A stretch of 64,000 bases of DNA from an uncultured Clostridia bacterium (GCA_947627575.1 CANQWN010000001.1:124001-188000), one strand, 5' to 3'; counted from the first letter of the stretch, positions 35,901 to 44,904 are shown. Translations and numbers: made by a program. The notes: a model not told the origin generated them from the letters alone.

Positions 35901-36680
35901 CCTGCTTTCCCGGGTACAAACTGCGAGCTTGATACCGCGCGTATGTTCAAACTTGCGGGTGCCGATCCCGAGATATTGGTAATTAAAAACAGAACAGCCG
36001 TAGATATAGAGGAAAGCGTACAGGCTATTATAAAGGCGGTTGACAGGGCTAATATCATAGCGTTCCCCGGCGGCTTTTCGGGCGGCGACGAACCTGACGG
36101 TTCGGGTAAATTCATTGCCACAACGTTTAAAAACCCCGCAATATCCGATAGGATAATGGAACTTTTGAACAACCGCGACGGGCTTGTTTTGGGTATATGC
36201 AACGGTTTTCAGGCGTTGATAAAGCTCGGGCTGGTGCCTTACGGAAAGGTATGCCCGCTTACCGAAAATTCGCCCACGCTTACTTATAATAACATTTCGC
36301 GCCACGTATCAACGCTGGTGGATATAAGGGTTGCTTCGGTTTTAAGCCCTTGGCTATCCGCTTGTAAAGTGGGCGAAGTGTACAGCGTACCCGTTTCACA
36401 CGGCGAGGGCAAAGTTGTAGCCCCCGTTGCAGAGCTGGAAAAAATGCGCCAAAACGGACAGATTGCCACTCAATACGTTGATTTGGAAGGCAAGCCCACT
36501 ATGGTCGGTCCCTATAATCCCAACGGAAGTATGTGGGCGATAGAAGGCGTCACTTCCCCCGACGGAAGGGTTTACGGCAAGATGGGGCACAGCGAAAGAT
36601 GGGGCGAAAACCTGTATAAAAATTACGACGGCAATTTTGATATGCACATATTTGAAAGCGGCGTAAAATATTTCAAATAA
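32979..36680 (+). CDS. purL: phosphoribosylformylglycinamidine synthase, single-chain PurL
   Basis: About 1233 residues, the large form that fuses the PurS-like, PurL synthetase and PurQ glutaminase parts; this explains the absence of purS and purQ. The N-terminal 150 residues form the PurS-like part; SDHCRHTTF, NETHNHPTEIEPFGGA and GKDSMSG mark the synthetase core; the C-terminal class I glutaminase (from about 960) has the nucleophile in LGICNGFQ and the His in GHSER. ATG 32979 is chosen over TTG 32973, which overlaps the ribosome site AAGG. Last gene of the purine run. Confidence 0.96.
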   Translation: MIYRIFVEKKENLQAKQIKEDLRNLLKISVSDVRQLLRYDVEGISAEEFEAAVPCVFSEPPVDKVYRENVDFGKDYSVFAIAYLTGQYDQRADSAAQCVQLLTQKERPLIKCAKVYAVKGATAEQIEKIKKHLINPVESEEVSLEKPVSLAHVAVEAEPVATVCGFNDFTEEEIAAYHAKMGLAMSVEDLVFVRDYFVKEGRCPTETEIKVIDTYWSDHCRHTTFATELKNVKISGDNAKVDEAYKLYKDLFAELYKDRQDKYPCLMDIATIAVKKLKKDGKLDNLDESDEINACSIKVDAVLDGKKEKYTVMFKNETHNHPTEIEPFGGAATCLGGAIRDPLSGRTYVLQSMRVTGCADPTEPIENTLAGKLPQRIITKTAASGFSSYGNQIGLATGQVEEVYHEGYKAKRLETGFVVAGAKSDMIYREKPVKGDVIILLGGETGRDGCGGATGSSKAHDKKSVQTCGAEVQKGNALTERKLQRLFMNKRATLMIKKCNDFGAGGVSVAIGELADGLVIQLDKVPKKYEGLSGTELAISESQERMAVVVAAKDADAFISLAAEENLSATVVAEVTDDRRMKMYHRGKAIVDISRDFLDTNGVKQVADVSIEENVTGFFAEPAHKEFGKAFTEALSQLNVCSKKGLAENFDSTIGAKSVYMPFGGKRQLTPVIAMAAKFVGGETDDCTVSAYGYNPELMSSSPFTGAIYSIITSVSKIVAAGGKYGDIRLSLQEFFMRLRNEPKRWGVPTAALLGALYAQINLGLGAIGGKDSMSGTFENIDVPPTLISFALAPAKASGLIVNVIKRAGEKLYLLPMRKDKNYIPDFGYLQKIYRTVNDGIGNGKIKFATVVEKGGVAAAVAKSCFGNNFGFEFCCDYGTLFAEKYGDIIVGVEDTGAIAGIDSIYIGSSADGGFRFGGDCVPAAEALASYTGRLESVFPVTAPAAGDVPDCDFKKPVKKLCAYHGIAKPKVFIPAFPGTNCELDTARMFKLAGADPEILVIKNRTAVDIEESVQAIIKAVDRANIIAFPGGFSGGDEPDGSGKFIATTFKNPAISDRIMELLNNRDGLVLGICNGFQALIKLGLVPYGKVCPLTENSPTLTYNNISRHVSTLVDIRVASVLSPWLSACKVGEVYSVPVSHGEGKVVAPVAELEKMRQNGQIATQYVDLEGKPTMVGPYNPNGSMWAIEGVTSPDGRVYGKMGHSERWGENLYKNYDGNFDMHIFESGVKYFK

Positions 36681-36715
36681 ATTAAAATAAAAAATTTAAC
36701 TCGGATGGTGATTTG

Positions 36716-37174
36716 ATGAAGTGTATAGTATGCGGTTGCGAGGATAGCAGGGTTATCGACAGCCGTTCTGCCGACGAGGGCAGATCCATAAGGCGGAGGC
36801 GCGAATGTGTAAATTGCGGTAAGCGGTTCACCACGTACGAAGCCATTGAAGATACGCCGATATTGATTATAAAGGCAAACGGTTCCCGACAGACTTTCGA
36901 TCCGCAAAAAATAAAGTTGGGCATAATTAAGGCATGCGAAAAACGCCCCGTTTCAATGACGGAAATTGACGAAATAGTTACGGTGGTGACAAAGCAGATT
37001 TATAATTCCCTCGAACAGGAAATTTCTTCAAAAGTCATCGGCGAACTTGTAATGAGCGAACTGAAAAAGCATGACGAGGTAGCTTACGTCCGCTATGCAA
37101 GCGTATATCGCTCCTTCAAGGATATATCAAGTTTTATGGAAGAACTGCAAAAAATGATGCAGAATAAGGATTGA
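36716..37174 (+). CDS. nrdR: transcriptional repressor NrdR
   Basis: 152 residues. N-terminal zinc ribbon (CIVCGCEDSRVIDSR ... RRECVNCGKRFTTYE) and ATP-cone (ILIIKANGSRQTFDPQKIKLGI...) define NrdR, which senses ATP/dATP and represses ribonucleotide reductase genes. The adjacent preceding TTG is in frame, but ATG 36716 is the standard start. No reductase genes are in the window. Confidence 0.97.
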   Translation: MKCIVCGCEDSRVIDSRSADEGRSIRRRRECVNCGKRFTTYEAIEDTPILIIKANGSRQTFDPQKIKLGIIKACEKRPVSMTEIDEIVTVVTKQIYNSLEQEISSKVIGELVMSELKKHDEVAYVRYASVYRSFKDISSFMEELQKMMQNKD

Positions 37175-37179
37175 ATTTG

Positions 37180-37208
37180 CAGACAGTGGAAACACTGTCT
37201 GAATTTTT
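37180..37208 (+). terminator. terminator after nrdR
   Basis: Perfect 9-bp stem CAGACAGTG / CACTGTCTG with GAAA tetraloop, then AATTTTTAT. It lies in front of the ispG start used here, so ispG needs read-through or a promoter I cannot see. Confidence 0.8.
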
Positions 37209-37215
37209 ATCGGAT

Positions 37216-38271
37216 ATGAAGAGTAATTCTACCAAAAAGGTTAAAATAGGAAATATTTACATAGGCGGCGGCGAAAGCGTTAAAATACAGTCTATGTGTA
37301 CTGCAAAAACTTCCGATATCGAAAAAACGCTTGCGCAGATAAGCGCCCTCGAAGACGCGGGATGCGAGATAGTGCGCGTTTCCGTACTTGACGAAGAAGA
37401 CGCTTCGGCTATAAGCAAAATAAAGGATAAAATAAATATCCCGCTCGTTGCGGACATACATTTTTCCTATAAACTTGCTATCGCCGCTATTGAAAACGGG
37501 TGCGATAAAGTGCGTTTGAATCCGGGAAATATCGGCGGGGAAAAGGCAATTGAAAAAGTAGCCGATTGCATAAAAACGCATCATATACCCGTGCGCGTAG
37601 GCGCAAATACGGGCAGCATAGAAAAGAAATTTTTGCTTAAATACGGCAGAAATGAAAATTCTTTGGTGGAAAGCGCGTTGCACAGCGTCGCCCTGCTTGA
37701 AAAATACGGCGTCGGCGACATAGTAATTTCCGTAAAGGCGTCCGATGTTCCGCTTACGGTCAAATCGTACAGACTGCTTAACTCCCGTACGCATTATCCC
37801 CTGCATATAGGGGTTACGGAAGCGGGGACGGAAGCTATGGCAATAGTTAAATCAAGCGCCGCACTCGGTTCGCTTCTCATTGACGGGATAGGGGATACGA
37901 TGAGGGTATCCATTACGGGCGATCCAGTACGAGAGATAACTGCCGCCAAACGTATTTTAAGGGCTATCGGGGCGGATAAAAATTTTGTAAATGTGGTATC
38001 TTGTCCCACCTGCGGCAGGTGCATGTGGAATTCGATGTCGCTTGCCGAAAAAGTTACCGCATATGTGGAAAAATCCCGCAAGCCGCTTAAAATTGCCGTT
38101 ATGGGGTGCGTGGTGAACGGTCCCGGCGAAGCCGAAGATTGCGATTTGGGTATTGCCGGCGCAGAAGATTATTGTCTTATTTTCAAGCGCGGCGTAATTT
38201 TGCGCAAAGTGTCGGTAACGGCGGCTGAAGAAGAGTTTTTCAAGGAGATAGACATTATTTTAAATGAATGA
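37216..38271 (+). CDS. ispG: 4-hydroxy-3-methylbut-2-en-1-yl diphosphate synthase IspG
   Basis: 351 residues from ATG 37216. The frame is open from 37171, but that stretch is the nrdR terminator. IspG is a 4Fe-4S enzyme of the MEP isoprenoid path. VKIGNIYIGGGESVKIQSM starts the TIM barrel; VSCPTCGRC and NGPGEAEDCDLGIAG hold cluster ligands. The gene overlaps the PolC-like gene by 8 bases, matching the ispG-polC order of Bacillota, although dxr and rseP are missing upstream. Confidence 0.96.
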   Translation: MKSNSTKKVKIGNIYIGGGESVKIQSMCTAKTSDIEKTLAQISALEDAGCEIVRVSVLDEEDASAISKIKDKINIPLVADIHFSYKLAIAAIENGCDKVRLNPGNIGGEKAIEKVADCIKTHHIPVRVGANTGSIEKKFLLKYGRNENSLVESALHSVALLEKYGVGDIVISVKASDVPLTVKSYRLLNSRTHYPLHIGVTEAGTEAMAIVKSSAALGSLLIDGIGDTMRVSITGDPVREITAAKRILRAIGADKNFVNVVSCPTCGRCMWNSMSLAEKVTAYVEKSRKPLKIAVMGCVVNGPGEAEDCDLGIAGAEDYCLIFKRGVILRKVSVTAAEEEFFKEIDIILNE

Positions 38272-39796
38272 CAGTTTTATAAAGGAATTGCGTACCGCGC
38301 CTGATTTCTCGTCCGCCATATTAAGCAAAATTACGTTGGAAAGCGATAAAATGTCTGCCACTTTGCACATAGTGACGGATAAAAGCTATACTTACGAAGA
38401 TGAAAATTTTGCTTTGACTACGGCAAGGAAGTACGTGCCGGACGCATTTTCGTGTAATGTGTCAATTACAAAACTTACCCCGGATTGCGAGATGGTTGCG
38501 GCTAAATTAAATACCATTATTGCGGAAAATTATAAAGCGCTTTCGGCAACTTTAACTTGCGACGATGTAAAAGTGGAAAAAACGGAGGACGGCTTTTCGT
38601 TTACCGTTTTTGTAATTTCAACTTATTCAAAGGATGAAAATATTCCTGTTTTGTTGGCAAATAAACTTAAAACCTGTTTTTGCGGTAATTTTACGGGCAA
38701 ATTTATAGATAGCGGAAGAACCGCGGAAGATTTACCCGCAGATGACGATAATGAGGAAAACGAAACGTACGTTATGCCTATCCGCTCGTTTAAAATTGCC
38801 GATTTCAATGCGATTGACAGCGCCGAAAAAGCCGAAAATGCAATATATATCAGCGATTTGAATTTTATATCGGAAAAAGTTATAATTTGCGGTACGGTTA
38901 CTGATATACGCGAACGCACGTACGGAAAGGAAAACAACAAGGTTTATTTCGTCTTTTCCGTAAACGATACCACTGCCGCAACCCGCGTTACTTATTTTCC
39001 GAGGCAAAAGAATGTGGAAAGAACGCGCGGATTGAAAATAGGTGACGGCATTGTGTTTACGGGGAAAACCGAACTGTTCAACGGGTACTTGCGCTTTACC
39101 GCAAACGCAATAGATTATGGGAAAGTGCCTGAAAATTTCGTTCCCGAAAAGCGCCCCTCAAAGCCCGTGCCTAAAAATTATTTCTGCATAAAGCCGGAGC
39201 CGTTTTCGGATAATGCCCAAACCAATCTGTTTGATAAAGATTATATCCCCGATTGCCTGAAAGAAAATTCTTTTGTTGTTTTCGACCTCGAAACTACCGG
39301 CTTAAACAGCGTGGCTTCATCCGGCAATATGGATAAGATAATAGAAATAGGCGCATATAAAATAGAAAACGGCGAGATATGCCGTTCATTCAACACCTTT
39401 GTAAATCCCCAATGCAAGCTGTCCGACGAGATTATTAAATTGACGGGCATAAGCGAAAATATGCTTAAGGACGCGCCCACTTGCGAACAGGTTATGCCCG
39501 ATTTTTTCAAGTTTTGCAGCGGGTGTATTCTCGTCGGGCACAATATGGCGAATTTCGATTTTAAGTTCGTGGATTACTATTGCTCGAAGCTGGGTTATGT
39601 GCTTGAAAGACGTATAATAGATACGATTGCGCTTTCGCAGGAATTGCTGTTTCTTTCCAACTATAAACTTAATACCGTGGCGGATCATTTCGGTATTGAT
39701 TTTAATCATCACAGGGCTGCCGACGACGCATATGTCACCGCGAAAATTTTTATAGAATTGATAAAAATGAAAAAATCTTTGCCAAATACCCTTTAA
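38264..39796 (+). CDS. polymerase-less PolC-like protein: PolC N-terminal + OB fold + DEDDh exonuclease
   Basis: 510 residues at the position where most Bacillota have polC (about 1400 residues). Residues 1-170 resemble the PolC N-terminal domains, 200-290 the OB fold (EKVIICGTVTDIRERT ... GDGIVFTGKTE), 335-502 the PolC exonuclease with Asp341 and Glu343 (FDLETTG), Asp432 (NFDF), His483 and Asp488. The exonuclease should be active. The PHP domain, which flanks the exonuclease in PolC, and the whole polymerase, zinc and thumb regions are absent, and no remnant lies downstream. A QTNLF sequence (319-323) in the linker resembles a sliding-clamp binding motif. It may proofread for, or act beside, another polymerase. 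Confidence 0.85.
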   Translation: MNDSFIKELRTAPDFSSAILSKITLESDKMSATLHIVTDKSYTYEDENFALTTARKYVPDAFSCNVSITKLTPDCEMVAAKLNTIIAENYKALSATLTCDDVKVEKTEDGFSFTVFVISTYSKDENIPVLLANKLKTCFCGNFTGKFIDSGRTAEDLPADDDNEENETYVMPIRSFKIADFNAIDSAEKAENAIYISDLNFISEKVIICGTVTDIRERTYGKENNKVYFVFSVNDTTAATRVTYFPRQKNVERTRGLKIGDGIVFTGKTELFNGYLRFTANAIDYGKVPENFVPEKRPSKPVPKNYFCIKPEPFSDNAQTNLFDKDYIPDCLKENSFVVFDLETTGLNSVASSGNMDKIIEIGAYKIENGEICRSFNTFVNPQCKLSDEIIKLTGISENMLKDAPTCEQVMPDFFKFCSGCILVGHNMANFDFKFVDYYCSKLGYVLERRIIDTIALSQELLFLSNYKLNTVADHFGIDFNHHRAADDAYVTAKIFIELIKMKKSLPNTL

Positions 39797-39800
39797 AATC

Positions 39801-39829
39801 TTGCAATTTATAATTTATGGTGCTATAAT
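39801..39829 (+). promoter_or_regulatory. promoter of the rimP-nusA-infB operon
   Basis: TTGCAA (39801-39806), 17-base spacer, TATAAT (39824-39829). Transcript start near 39836, leaving a leader of about 66 bases. Confidence 0.75.
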
Positions 39830-39846
39830 CATAATAGCTTGAATAG

Positions 39847-39889
39847 TACGTAAGTATTGAGTGCCTTGACGAGGCACTCAATACTCGTA
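39847..39889 (+). promoter_or_regulatory. large leader hairpin before rimP
   Basis: Perfect 13-bp stem GTATTGAGTGCCT / AGGCACTCAATAC (39854-39866, 39872-39884) with loop TGACG, extended below by TACG/CGTA across a small bulge. No T tract follows, so it is not a terminator; the ribosome site GGGG begins four bases after it. It could be a protein-binding autoregulatory site or an RNase target. Confidence 0.6.
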
Positions 39890-39901
39890 TATAGGGGAAT
39901 T

Positions 39902-40360
39902 ATGCAAATCAAACCCATTGAACAGTTGCGCGAATTTTTTGAAAAATATGCCGCCCCTATGGGTATAGAAGTGGTTGACGTGGAATTTGACAAGGGCGCT
40001 TCCGCATTGACCGTCTATATCGAAACGGAAAGCGGGGTGGATCTGGATACTTGCGAAAAATATCACAACGTCATTATGGACCCGATTGACGACCTCGATC
40101 CCACCTTCGGCGAGCCGTATACTTTAAACGTTTCCAGCCCCGGGCTGGACAGACCGTTCAAAACGGCGCGCGATTTCGAAAGGAATCTCGGCAAGGAAGT
40201 TGAAATAAAACTTTATGCCCCGATGAAAGGTAAAAAATTTATTCAAGGCTTTCTCACGGCTTACGACGGCAACACCGTTACCGTTAGTAAGGAAAAAGAA
40301 GAGATAAAAATCAGCTTAAATAAAATCGCAAAAATCAACAAGGCTATAAATTTAGATTAA
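39902..40360 (+). CDS. rimP: ribosome maturation factor RimP
   Basis: 152 residues from ATG 39902 (GGGG 5 bases upstream). RimP assists 30S assembly. IEVVDVEFDKGASALTVYIE, DTCEKYHNVIMDPIDDLDP and NVSSPGLDRPFKTARDFER are family signatures; the C-terminal SH3-like domain follows from about 90. First gene of the nusA-infB operon. Confidence 0.96.
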   Translation: MQIKPIEQLREFFEKYAAPMGIEVVDVEFDKGASALTVYIETESGVDLDTCEKYHNVIMDPIDDLDPTFGEPYTLNVSSPGLDRPFKTARDFERNLGKEVEIKLYAPMKGKKFIQGFLTAYDGNTVTVSKEKEEIKISLNKIAKINKAINLD

Positions 40361-40387
40361 TAGCTTAAAATTTTCAGGAGAAATAAA

Positions 40388-41491
40388 ATGACCAACAAAG
40401 ATTTCAAAGAGTTTTTTTCGGCGCTTGACGATTTGGAAAGGGAAAAAGGTATACCCCGCCAGATATTTATCGAGGCGTTGCAGAACGCGCTTCTTTCCGC
40501 ATGCAAAAAGCAGTATGCGGGCAGCGTAGGAAATGTGGATATCAATATTAACACCGAAAAGGGCACGGTTGAATTTTTCGTTGTAAAGACGGTTGTCGCG
40601 GAAGTTATCGACAGGGAAAACGAAATATCGCTTGAAGACGCGCAAAAAATCAAAAAAAGCTATAAAATAGGCGACATCTGCGCGGAAAAATTCATTCCCA
40701 AAGATTTCAGCCGTATCGCCGCCCAAACGGCAAAGCAGGTCATTCTTCAAAAACTGCACGAAACCGAACGCGACGCCGCCGTGAACGAGCTTACCAACAA
40801 GGAAGGCGAGTTGCTTGTTGGCGTTATAAGAAAAATAGACGCGAAAAATATCTATATCGAGTTGGGCAAAGGGCAGGTAGAGGGGCTTATGTTGCCTTCC
40901 GACCAGGTGCCCGGCGAAAAGTATAACGTAAACGATAAAATTAAAGTTTTCGTAAAAAGGGTTAAAAACGGCACGCGTATGGCGCAGGTGCTTGTAAGCC
41001 GCTCCGCGCCCGGGCTTGTAAGAAAATTGTTCGAGGAAGAAGTTCCCGAAATCAAGCAAGGCACGGTAGTTATCAAGGAAGTCAGCCGTGAAGCGGGCGC
41101 GCGTACGAAGATAGCGATTTATTCCACCGACGAGAGGGTGGACGCCGTAGGCGCGTGCGTGGGCAACCGCGGTTCGCGCGTAAACGAGATAGTTGCCGAA
41201 CTCGGCGGCGAAAAAATAGATATAATTCCCTGGAGCGAGAACCCGCTTGAATTTATTGCCAAATCGCTTTCGCCCGCAAAGGTTATTTCGGTTACGCAAC
41301 TTGACGGCGAAAATACCGCAATGGCGGTTGTTCCCGACGATAAACTGTCGCTTGCGATAGGTAAGGACGGGCAAAACGTCCGCCTTGCCGTAAGGCTTAC
41401 CGGCTGGAAGATCGACGTGAAAAGCGAATCCGCCGCGGCAAAACTCGGCTATGGGTTGAAAGAAGAGGACGACGGAACGGATAATGCCTAA
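40388..41491 (+). CDS. nusA: transcription termination/antitermination factor NusA
   Basis: 367 residues, the short Gram-positive form without C-terminal acidic repeats. N-terminal RNA-polymerase-binding domain (1-125), S1 domain (about 135-200, ELLVGVIRKIDAKNIYIELG), then two KH domains (RVDAVGACVGNRGSRVNEIVAELGGEKIDI; LSLAIGKDGQNVRLAVRLTGWKIDV). Overlaps the next gene by 8 bases. Confidence 0.97.
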   Translation: MTNKDFKEFFSALDDLEREKGIPRQIFIEALQNALLSACKKQYAGSVGNVDININTEKGTVEFFVVKTVVAEVIDRENEISLEDAQKIKKSYKIGDICAEKFIPKDFSRIAAQTAKQVILQKLHETERDAAVNELTNKEGELLVGVIRKIDAKNIYIELGKGQVEGLMLPSDQVPGEKYNVNDKIKVFVKRVKNGTRMAQVLVSRSAPGLVRKLFEEEVPEIKQGTVVIKEVSREAGARTKIAIYSTDERVDAVGACVGNRGSRVNEIVAELGGEKIDIIPWSENPLEFIAKSLSPAKVISVTQLDGENTAMAVVPDDKLSLAIGKDGQNVRLAVRLTGWKIDVKSESAAAKLGYGLKEEDDGTDNA

Positions 41492-41756
41492 AACAAAGAA
41501 ATTGCCCCTGCGGATGTGCATAGCTTGCAGACAGCTGAAAGAAAAACGCGATATGCTGCGCGTAGTAAAAAACGCGGAAGGCAAAGTTTTTATAGATTTT
41601 TCTTTTAAAGCGGCGGGCAGGGGCGCATATATATGCGATTCGGAAGAGTGCGTAAAGAAGTTGCGCAAGTATAAATTGCTGAACAAGGCTTTTTCCTGCG
41701 AAGTGGAGGACGAAGTATACCGCGCCGTCGAGGTGGAATATCTTGAATCAAAGTAA
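41484..41756 (+). CDS. rnpM: YlxR/RnpM RNA-binding protein
   Basis: 90 residues, DUF448. LRMCIACRQLKEKRDMLRVVK and GRGAYICDSEECVKKLRK are the family core. In Bacillus subtilis the homologue binds RNase P RNA and lowers its activity. Coupled to nusA upstream and overlapping ylxQ by 14 bases. Confidence 0.93.
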   Translation: MPKTKKLPLRMCIACRQLKEKRDMLRVVKNAEGKVFIDFSFKAAGRGAYICDSEECVKKLRKYKLLNKAFSCEVEDEVYRAVEVEYLESK

Positions 41757-42069
41757 AGTTTTTTCCTACGTGGGCTTTTGCAAAAGGGCAGATAAAATTA
41801 CTTACGGTTCATATTCGATAGGCGCGCTTAAAAGTTCCGTTTATCTTTTGATACTTTCGGGTGAAGCCGCAAAAAACACGAGAAGATTTGCGATAAAATA
41901 TAAAAATATTTTTTCTTGTCCCGTTATTTTATGTAAAAGGGATTTCGATAAAATTGCGGATAAACCGCAATGTAAACTTGTGGCTATCCGCGATAAAAAT
42001 CTTGCGGAAGCGATATTAAACTGTAAAGACGATAATTTTGAATTATTTGGTGGAGGCAAAGACATTTAA
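41743..42069 (+). CDS. ylxQ: YlxQ, L7Ae-family RNA-binding protein
   Basis: 108 residues, probably starting with TTG 41743 (GAGGTGG 6 bases before). L7Ae/L30e fold: GFCKRADKITYGSYSIGALKSS and SCPVILCKRDFDKIAD. YlxQ-type proteins bind kink-turn-like RNAs; the exact partner is unknown. Standard position between rnpM and infB. Confidence 0.88.
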   Translation: MNQSKVFSYVGFCKRADKITYGSYSIGALKSSVYLLILSGEAAKNTRRFAIKYKNIFSCPVILCKRDFDKIADKPQCKLVAIRDKNLAEAILNCKDDNFELFGGGKDI

Positions 42070-42071
42070 GC

Positions 42072-44537
42072 ATGGCAAAGTACGAAAACGTTGAAAGGAT
42101 AAGCAAAATAGTTTCAAACGAAGCGGTTGCGCAACTTTCCAAAAAAATAGGCGAATCCGAAAGGCAGATAGCGGAAATTCTTAAGCAACTTAACGAGATT
42201 GAAAGCGCCAAAATTGCCAAAAAGTTAGAAGCCGAACGCGCCGCCGCCGAGCAGAAAGCAAAAGAAGAGGCAGAAAAACGCGCTGCCGCGGAAAAAACGG
42301 CGGAAGCCGTTGCGCTTGCGGAAGAAAAAGAGGCGGAAACCAGCGAGGAGAAAAAGGTTGACGAAAGCAATGTTGAAGCCGTAGAAACAAAGGCGGAGAA
42401 TAAACCCGCCGCAAAACCCTACAATGAAAACAGAACTTTCGTAAACAGGGACGTAAGACCGCAGAGGAACGACAGACCGTTCAATAAAACCAACACGGGT
42501 AAACCGGGCGTATCGCCCGCAAGACCTGCGGTTGGCGGAAAATATCAGGCGCCCGTCGCTTCACCCGCACAGCCGCCCAAAAACAAGAATTTCGGACCCG
42601 ACAAAAAGAAAGGGTTTGAAAAAACTTACGTTGAAAAAGAGAGACACGCCGTTTCCAAACGCGCGCTTCAAAGGCAGCAGGGCGTATCAATCGAGGATTT
42701 TGACGAGGACAGAAGCGGTTACAGGAAGTTAAGGGTTAAAAAGGATAAAAAACAACAGAGTTCCCAAACCGTAAAAATCGAAAAAGCGGTTGTTACCACA
42801 AACGATATCCCTATAAAGACGCTGTCGGAAAAATTGGGGATAACCGCGGCGGAAATAACCAAACGCCTTTTTAAAGAGGGCGTTATGAAGACCGTAAACG
42901 AATCAATAGATTACGATACGGCGGCATTGCTTGCCGCCGAGCTGGATATCGAGCTGGAATATAAGCCCGAAAAGACAGCCGAAGAAGTTTTGATTGAAAA
43001 GCAAGCCGATACGGTGGAAGAAATAGAAAGTCTTGTTCCGCGCGCCCCCGTCGTAACGGTAATGGGACATGTAGACCACGGCAAAACTTCCCTGTTGGAT
43101 TATATCAGAAAAACAAAGGTTGCCGCAGGCGAAGCAGGCGGGATAACACAGCATATAGGCGCATATACGGTTAATGTCAACGGCAAGGGTATCACTTTTA
43201 TCGATACTCCGGGGCACGAGGCGTTTACCGCGATGCGCGCCCGCGGCGCACAGGTTACGGATATAGTTATCCTCGTAGTTGCCGCAGACGACGGCGTGAT
43301 GCCGCAGACTGTTGAAGCGATAAACCACGCCAAAGCGGCAAACGTTTCAATTATCGTGGCGATAAACAAAATGGATAAACCGGGCGCAAATCCCGAAAAG
43401 GTTAAGCAGGATCTCACCAATTACGGGCTTGTTCCGGAAGAATGGGGCGGGGATACTATAGTATGTCCCATATCCTGCAAGACGGGCGAAGGCATAAAAG
43501 AGTTGCTGGAAAACCTTTTGCTTATAGCCGAAATGAAGGAACTACTTGCAAACCCCGCAAGGGAAGCCCGCGGCGTTATAATAGAGGCGCGCCTCGATAA
43601 AGGCAAGGGTCCCGTTGCCACAGTGCTTGTCCAGAACGGCACATTGCACACCGGGGACAACATAATATCAGGTATGGTGACGGGCAGAGTCCGCGCTATG
43701 ACCGACGACGAGGGGAAAACCGTAAAGGAAGCGGGACCCTCTATGGCGGTTAACGTTCTCGGCTTTGAGGAAGTTCCCAATTCAGGCGATTCGATTTTTG
43801 CCGTATCGCAGGAACTTATGAAAGAAGTTATTGACGAACGCAAGAGAAAGAAGAGCGACGCGATGGTAAAATCCGTTTCCAAAATTTCTCTCGACGATGT
43901 GTTCGGCAAGATTGCAGAGGGCAATATCAAAAATCTCAACCTCATTATAAAGGGCGACGTGCAGGGTTCTGTCGAAGCTGTAAAACAGTCGGTTGTAAAA
44001 CTTTCCAACGACGAGGTTCAGGTAAAAGTTATCCACAGCGGCGCAGGCGCAGTTACCGAAACGGACGTAATGCTTGCGGATTCGGCTTCGGCGGTTATTC
44101 TCGCCTTCAACGTTCGCCCGGATACAAAGGCAAAGGTGCTTGCGGAAAGAAGTAAAGTAGATATAAGAAGTTACAGGATAATTTACGATTTGCTTGACGA
44201 CGTGCAAGCGGCTTTGAAAGGTATGCTCGCACCCAAATATCAGGAAATTTATCTCGGCAAATGCGAAGTTCGCCAAACCTTTAAAATTACCGGCGTAGGC
44301 AACATTGCAGGTTGTTATGTGTTGGACGGAAAGATTGTCCGCGGCGGCAAACTCAGGATTTACCGCGACGATATTTTGGTTGTGGAAGGAAACGTTCAGC
44401 AATTGAAGCGCTTTAAAGACGACGTTAAAGAAGTTTCTTTCGGCTTTGAATGCGGTTGCGCGATTGAAGGGTTCAACGATATCAAAGTCGGCGATATAAT
44501 CGAATGTTATATGATAGAGCAGGTAGCGGCTGGTTAA
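42072..44537 (+). CDS. infB: translation initiation factor IF-2
   Basis: 821 residues. A long, low-complexity Lys/Glu/Ala N-terminus with coiled-coil character (about 20-110) and a Pro/Asn/Arg-rich linker, then the IF2N domain (about 240-295), the GTPase domain ([21 protein letters not shown], about 325-490) and the initiator-tRNA-binding C-terminal domains. It delivers fMet-tRNA to the 30S subunit. The ribosome site GGTGGAGG sits 14-15 bases upstream, farther than usual, inside the end of ylxQ. Confidence 0.97.
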   Translation: MAKYENVERISKIVSNEAVAQLSKKIGESERQIAEILKQLNEIESAKIAKKLEAERAAAEQKAKEEAEKRAAAEKTAEAVALAEEKEAETSEEKKVDESNVEAVETKAENKPAAKPYNENRTFVNRDVRPQRNDRPFNKTNTGKPGVSPARPAVGGKYQAPVASPAQPPKNKNFGPDKKKGFEKTYVEKERHAVSKRALQRQQGVSIEDFDEDRSGYRKLRVKKDKKQQSSQTVKIEKAVVTTNDIPIKTLSEKLGITAAEITKRLFKEGVMKTVNESIDYDTAALLAAELDIELEYKPEKTAEEVLIEKQADTVEEIESLVPRAPVVTVMGHVDHGKTSLLDYIRKTKVAAGEAGGITQHIGAYTVNVNGKGITFIDTPGHEAFTAMRARGAQVTDIVILVVAADDGVMPQTVEAINHAKAANVSIIVAINKMDKPGANPEKVKQDLTNYGLVPEEWGGDTIVCPISCKTGEGIKELLENLLLIAEMKELLANPAREARGVIIEARLDKGKGPVATVLVQNGTLHTGDNIISGMVTGRVRAMTDDEGKTVKEAGPSMAVNVLGFEEVPNSGDSIFAVSQELMKEVIDERKRKKSDAMVKSVSKISLDDVFGKIAEGNIKNLNLIIKGDVQGSVEAVKQSVVKLSNDEVQVKVIHSGAGAVTETDVMLADSASAVILAFNVRPDTKAKVLAERSKVDIRSYRIIYDLLDDVQAALKGMLAPKYQEIYLGKCEVRQTFKITGVGNIAGCYVLDGKIVRGGKLRIYRDDILVVEGNVQQLKRFKDDVKEVSFGFECGCAIEGFNDIKVGDIIECYMIEQVAAG

Positions 44538-44538
44538 T

Positions 44539-44904
44539 ATGAAAGGGCAGAGAACCGAAAGACTTTCGGGCGAATTTCAAAAGGAAATTTCCTCGATAAT
44601 CTCGGGCGAATTAAAAAACAGATATCCGGGTTTAAGCGCCATTATAAGCGTAACTTCTGCGGACGTGGCTTCGGATTTGAAAAGCGCCAAAGTATTTGTA
44701 AGTATATTTGATACCAACGAGCAGAGGCGGGAAGAGAGTTTTGAAATTCTCAAGGACAACGCCGGATTTATCCGCCGTTGCCTTTCGCGCGTTATGAGAT
44801 TGCGCACTGTGCCGGAAATAAGATTTTTTCTTGACGACAGTATGGAATACGGCGCAAAAATCGATAAAATTTTAAGCGGACTTGATACGGGAAATGACAA
44901 ATAA
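44539..44904 (+). CDS. rbfA: ribosome-binding factor A
   Basis: 121 residues, KH-like 30S maturation factor. QRTERLSGEFQKEISSIIS, VTSADVASDLKSAKVFVSI and VPEIRFFLDDSMEYGAKID match the family throughout. It starts one base after the infB stop and overlaps nrnA by 11 bases. Confidence 0.95.
   Translation: MKGQRTERLSGEFQKEISSIISGELKNRYPGLSAIISVTSADVASDLKSAKVFVSIFDTNEQRREESFEILKDNAGFIRRCLSRVMRLRTVPEIRFFLDDSMEYGAKIDKILSGLDTGNDK

Noticed and set aside
39797-39901. Frameshifted remainder of polC downstream of the exonuclease
   Set aside because: The gap is only 105 bases, filled by a promoter and hairpin, and then rimP begins; no PHP or polymerase sequence in any frame.
40352-41686. Minus-strand open frame of 444 codons opposite nusA
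   Set aside because: Antisense shadow of nusA and rnpM without ribosome site or recognisable domain.
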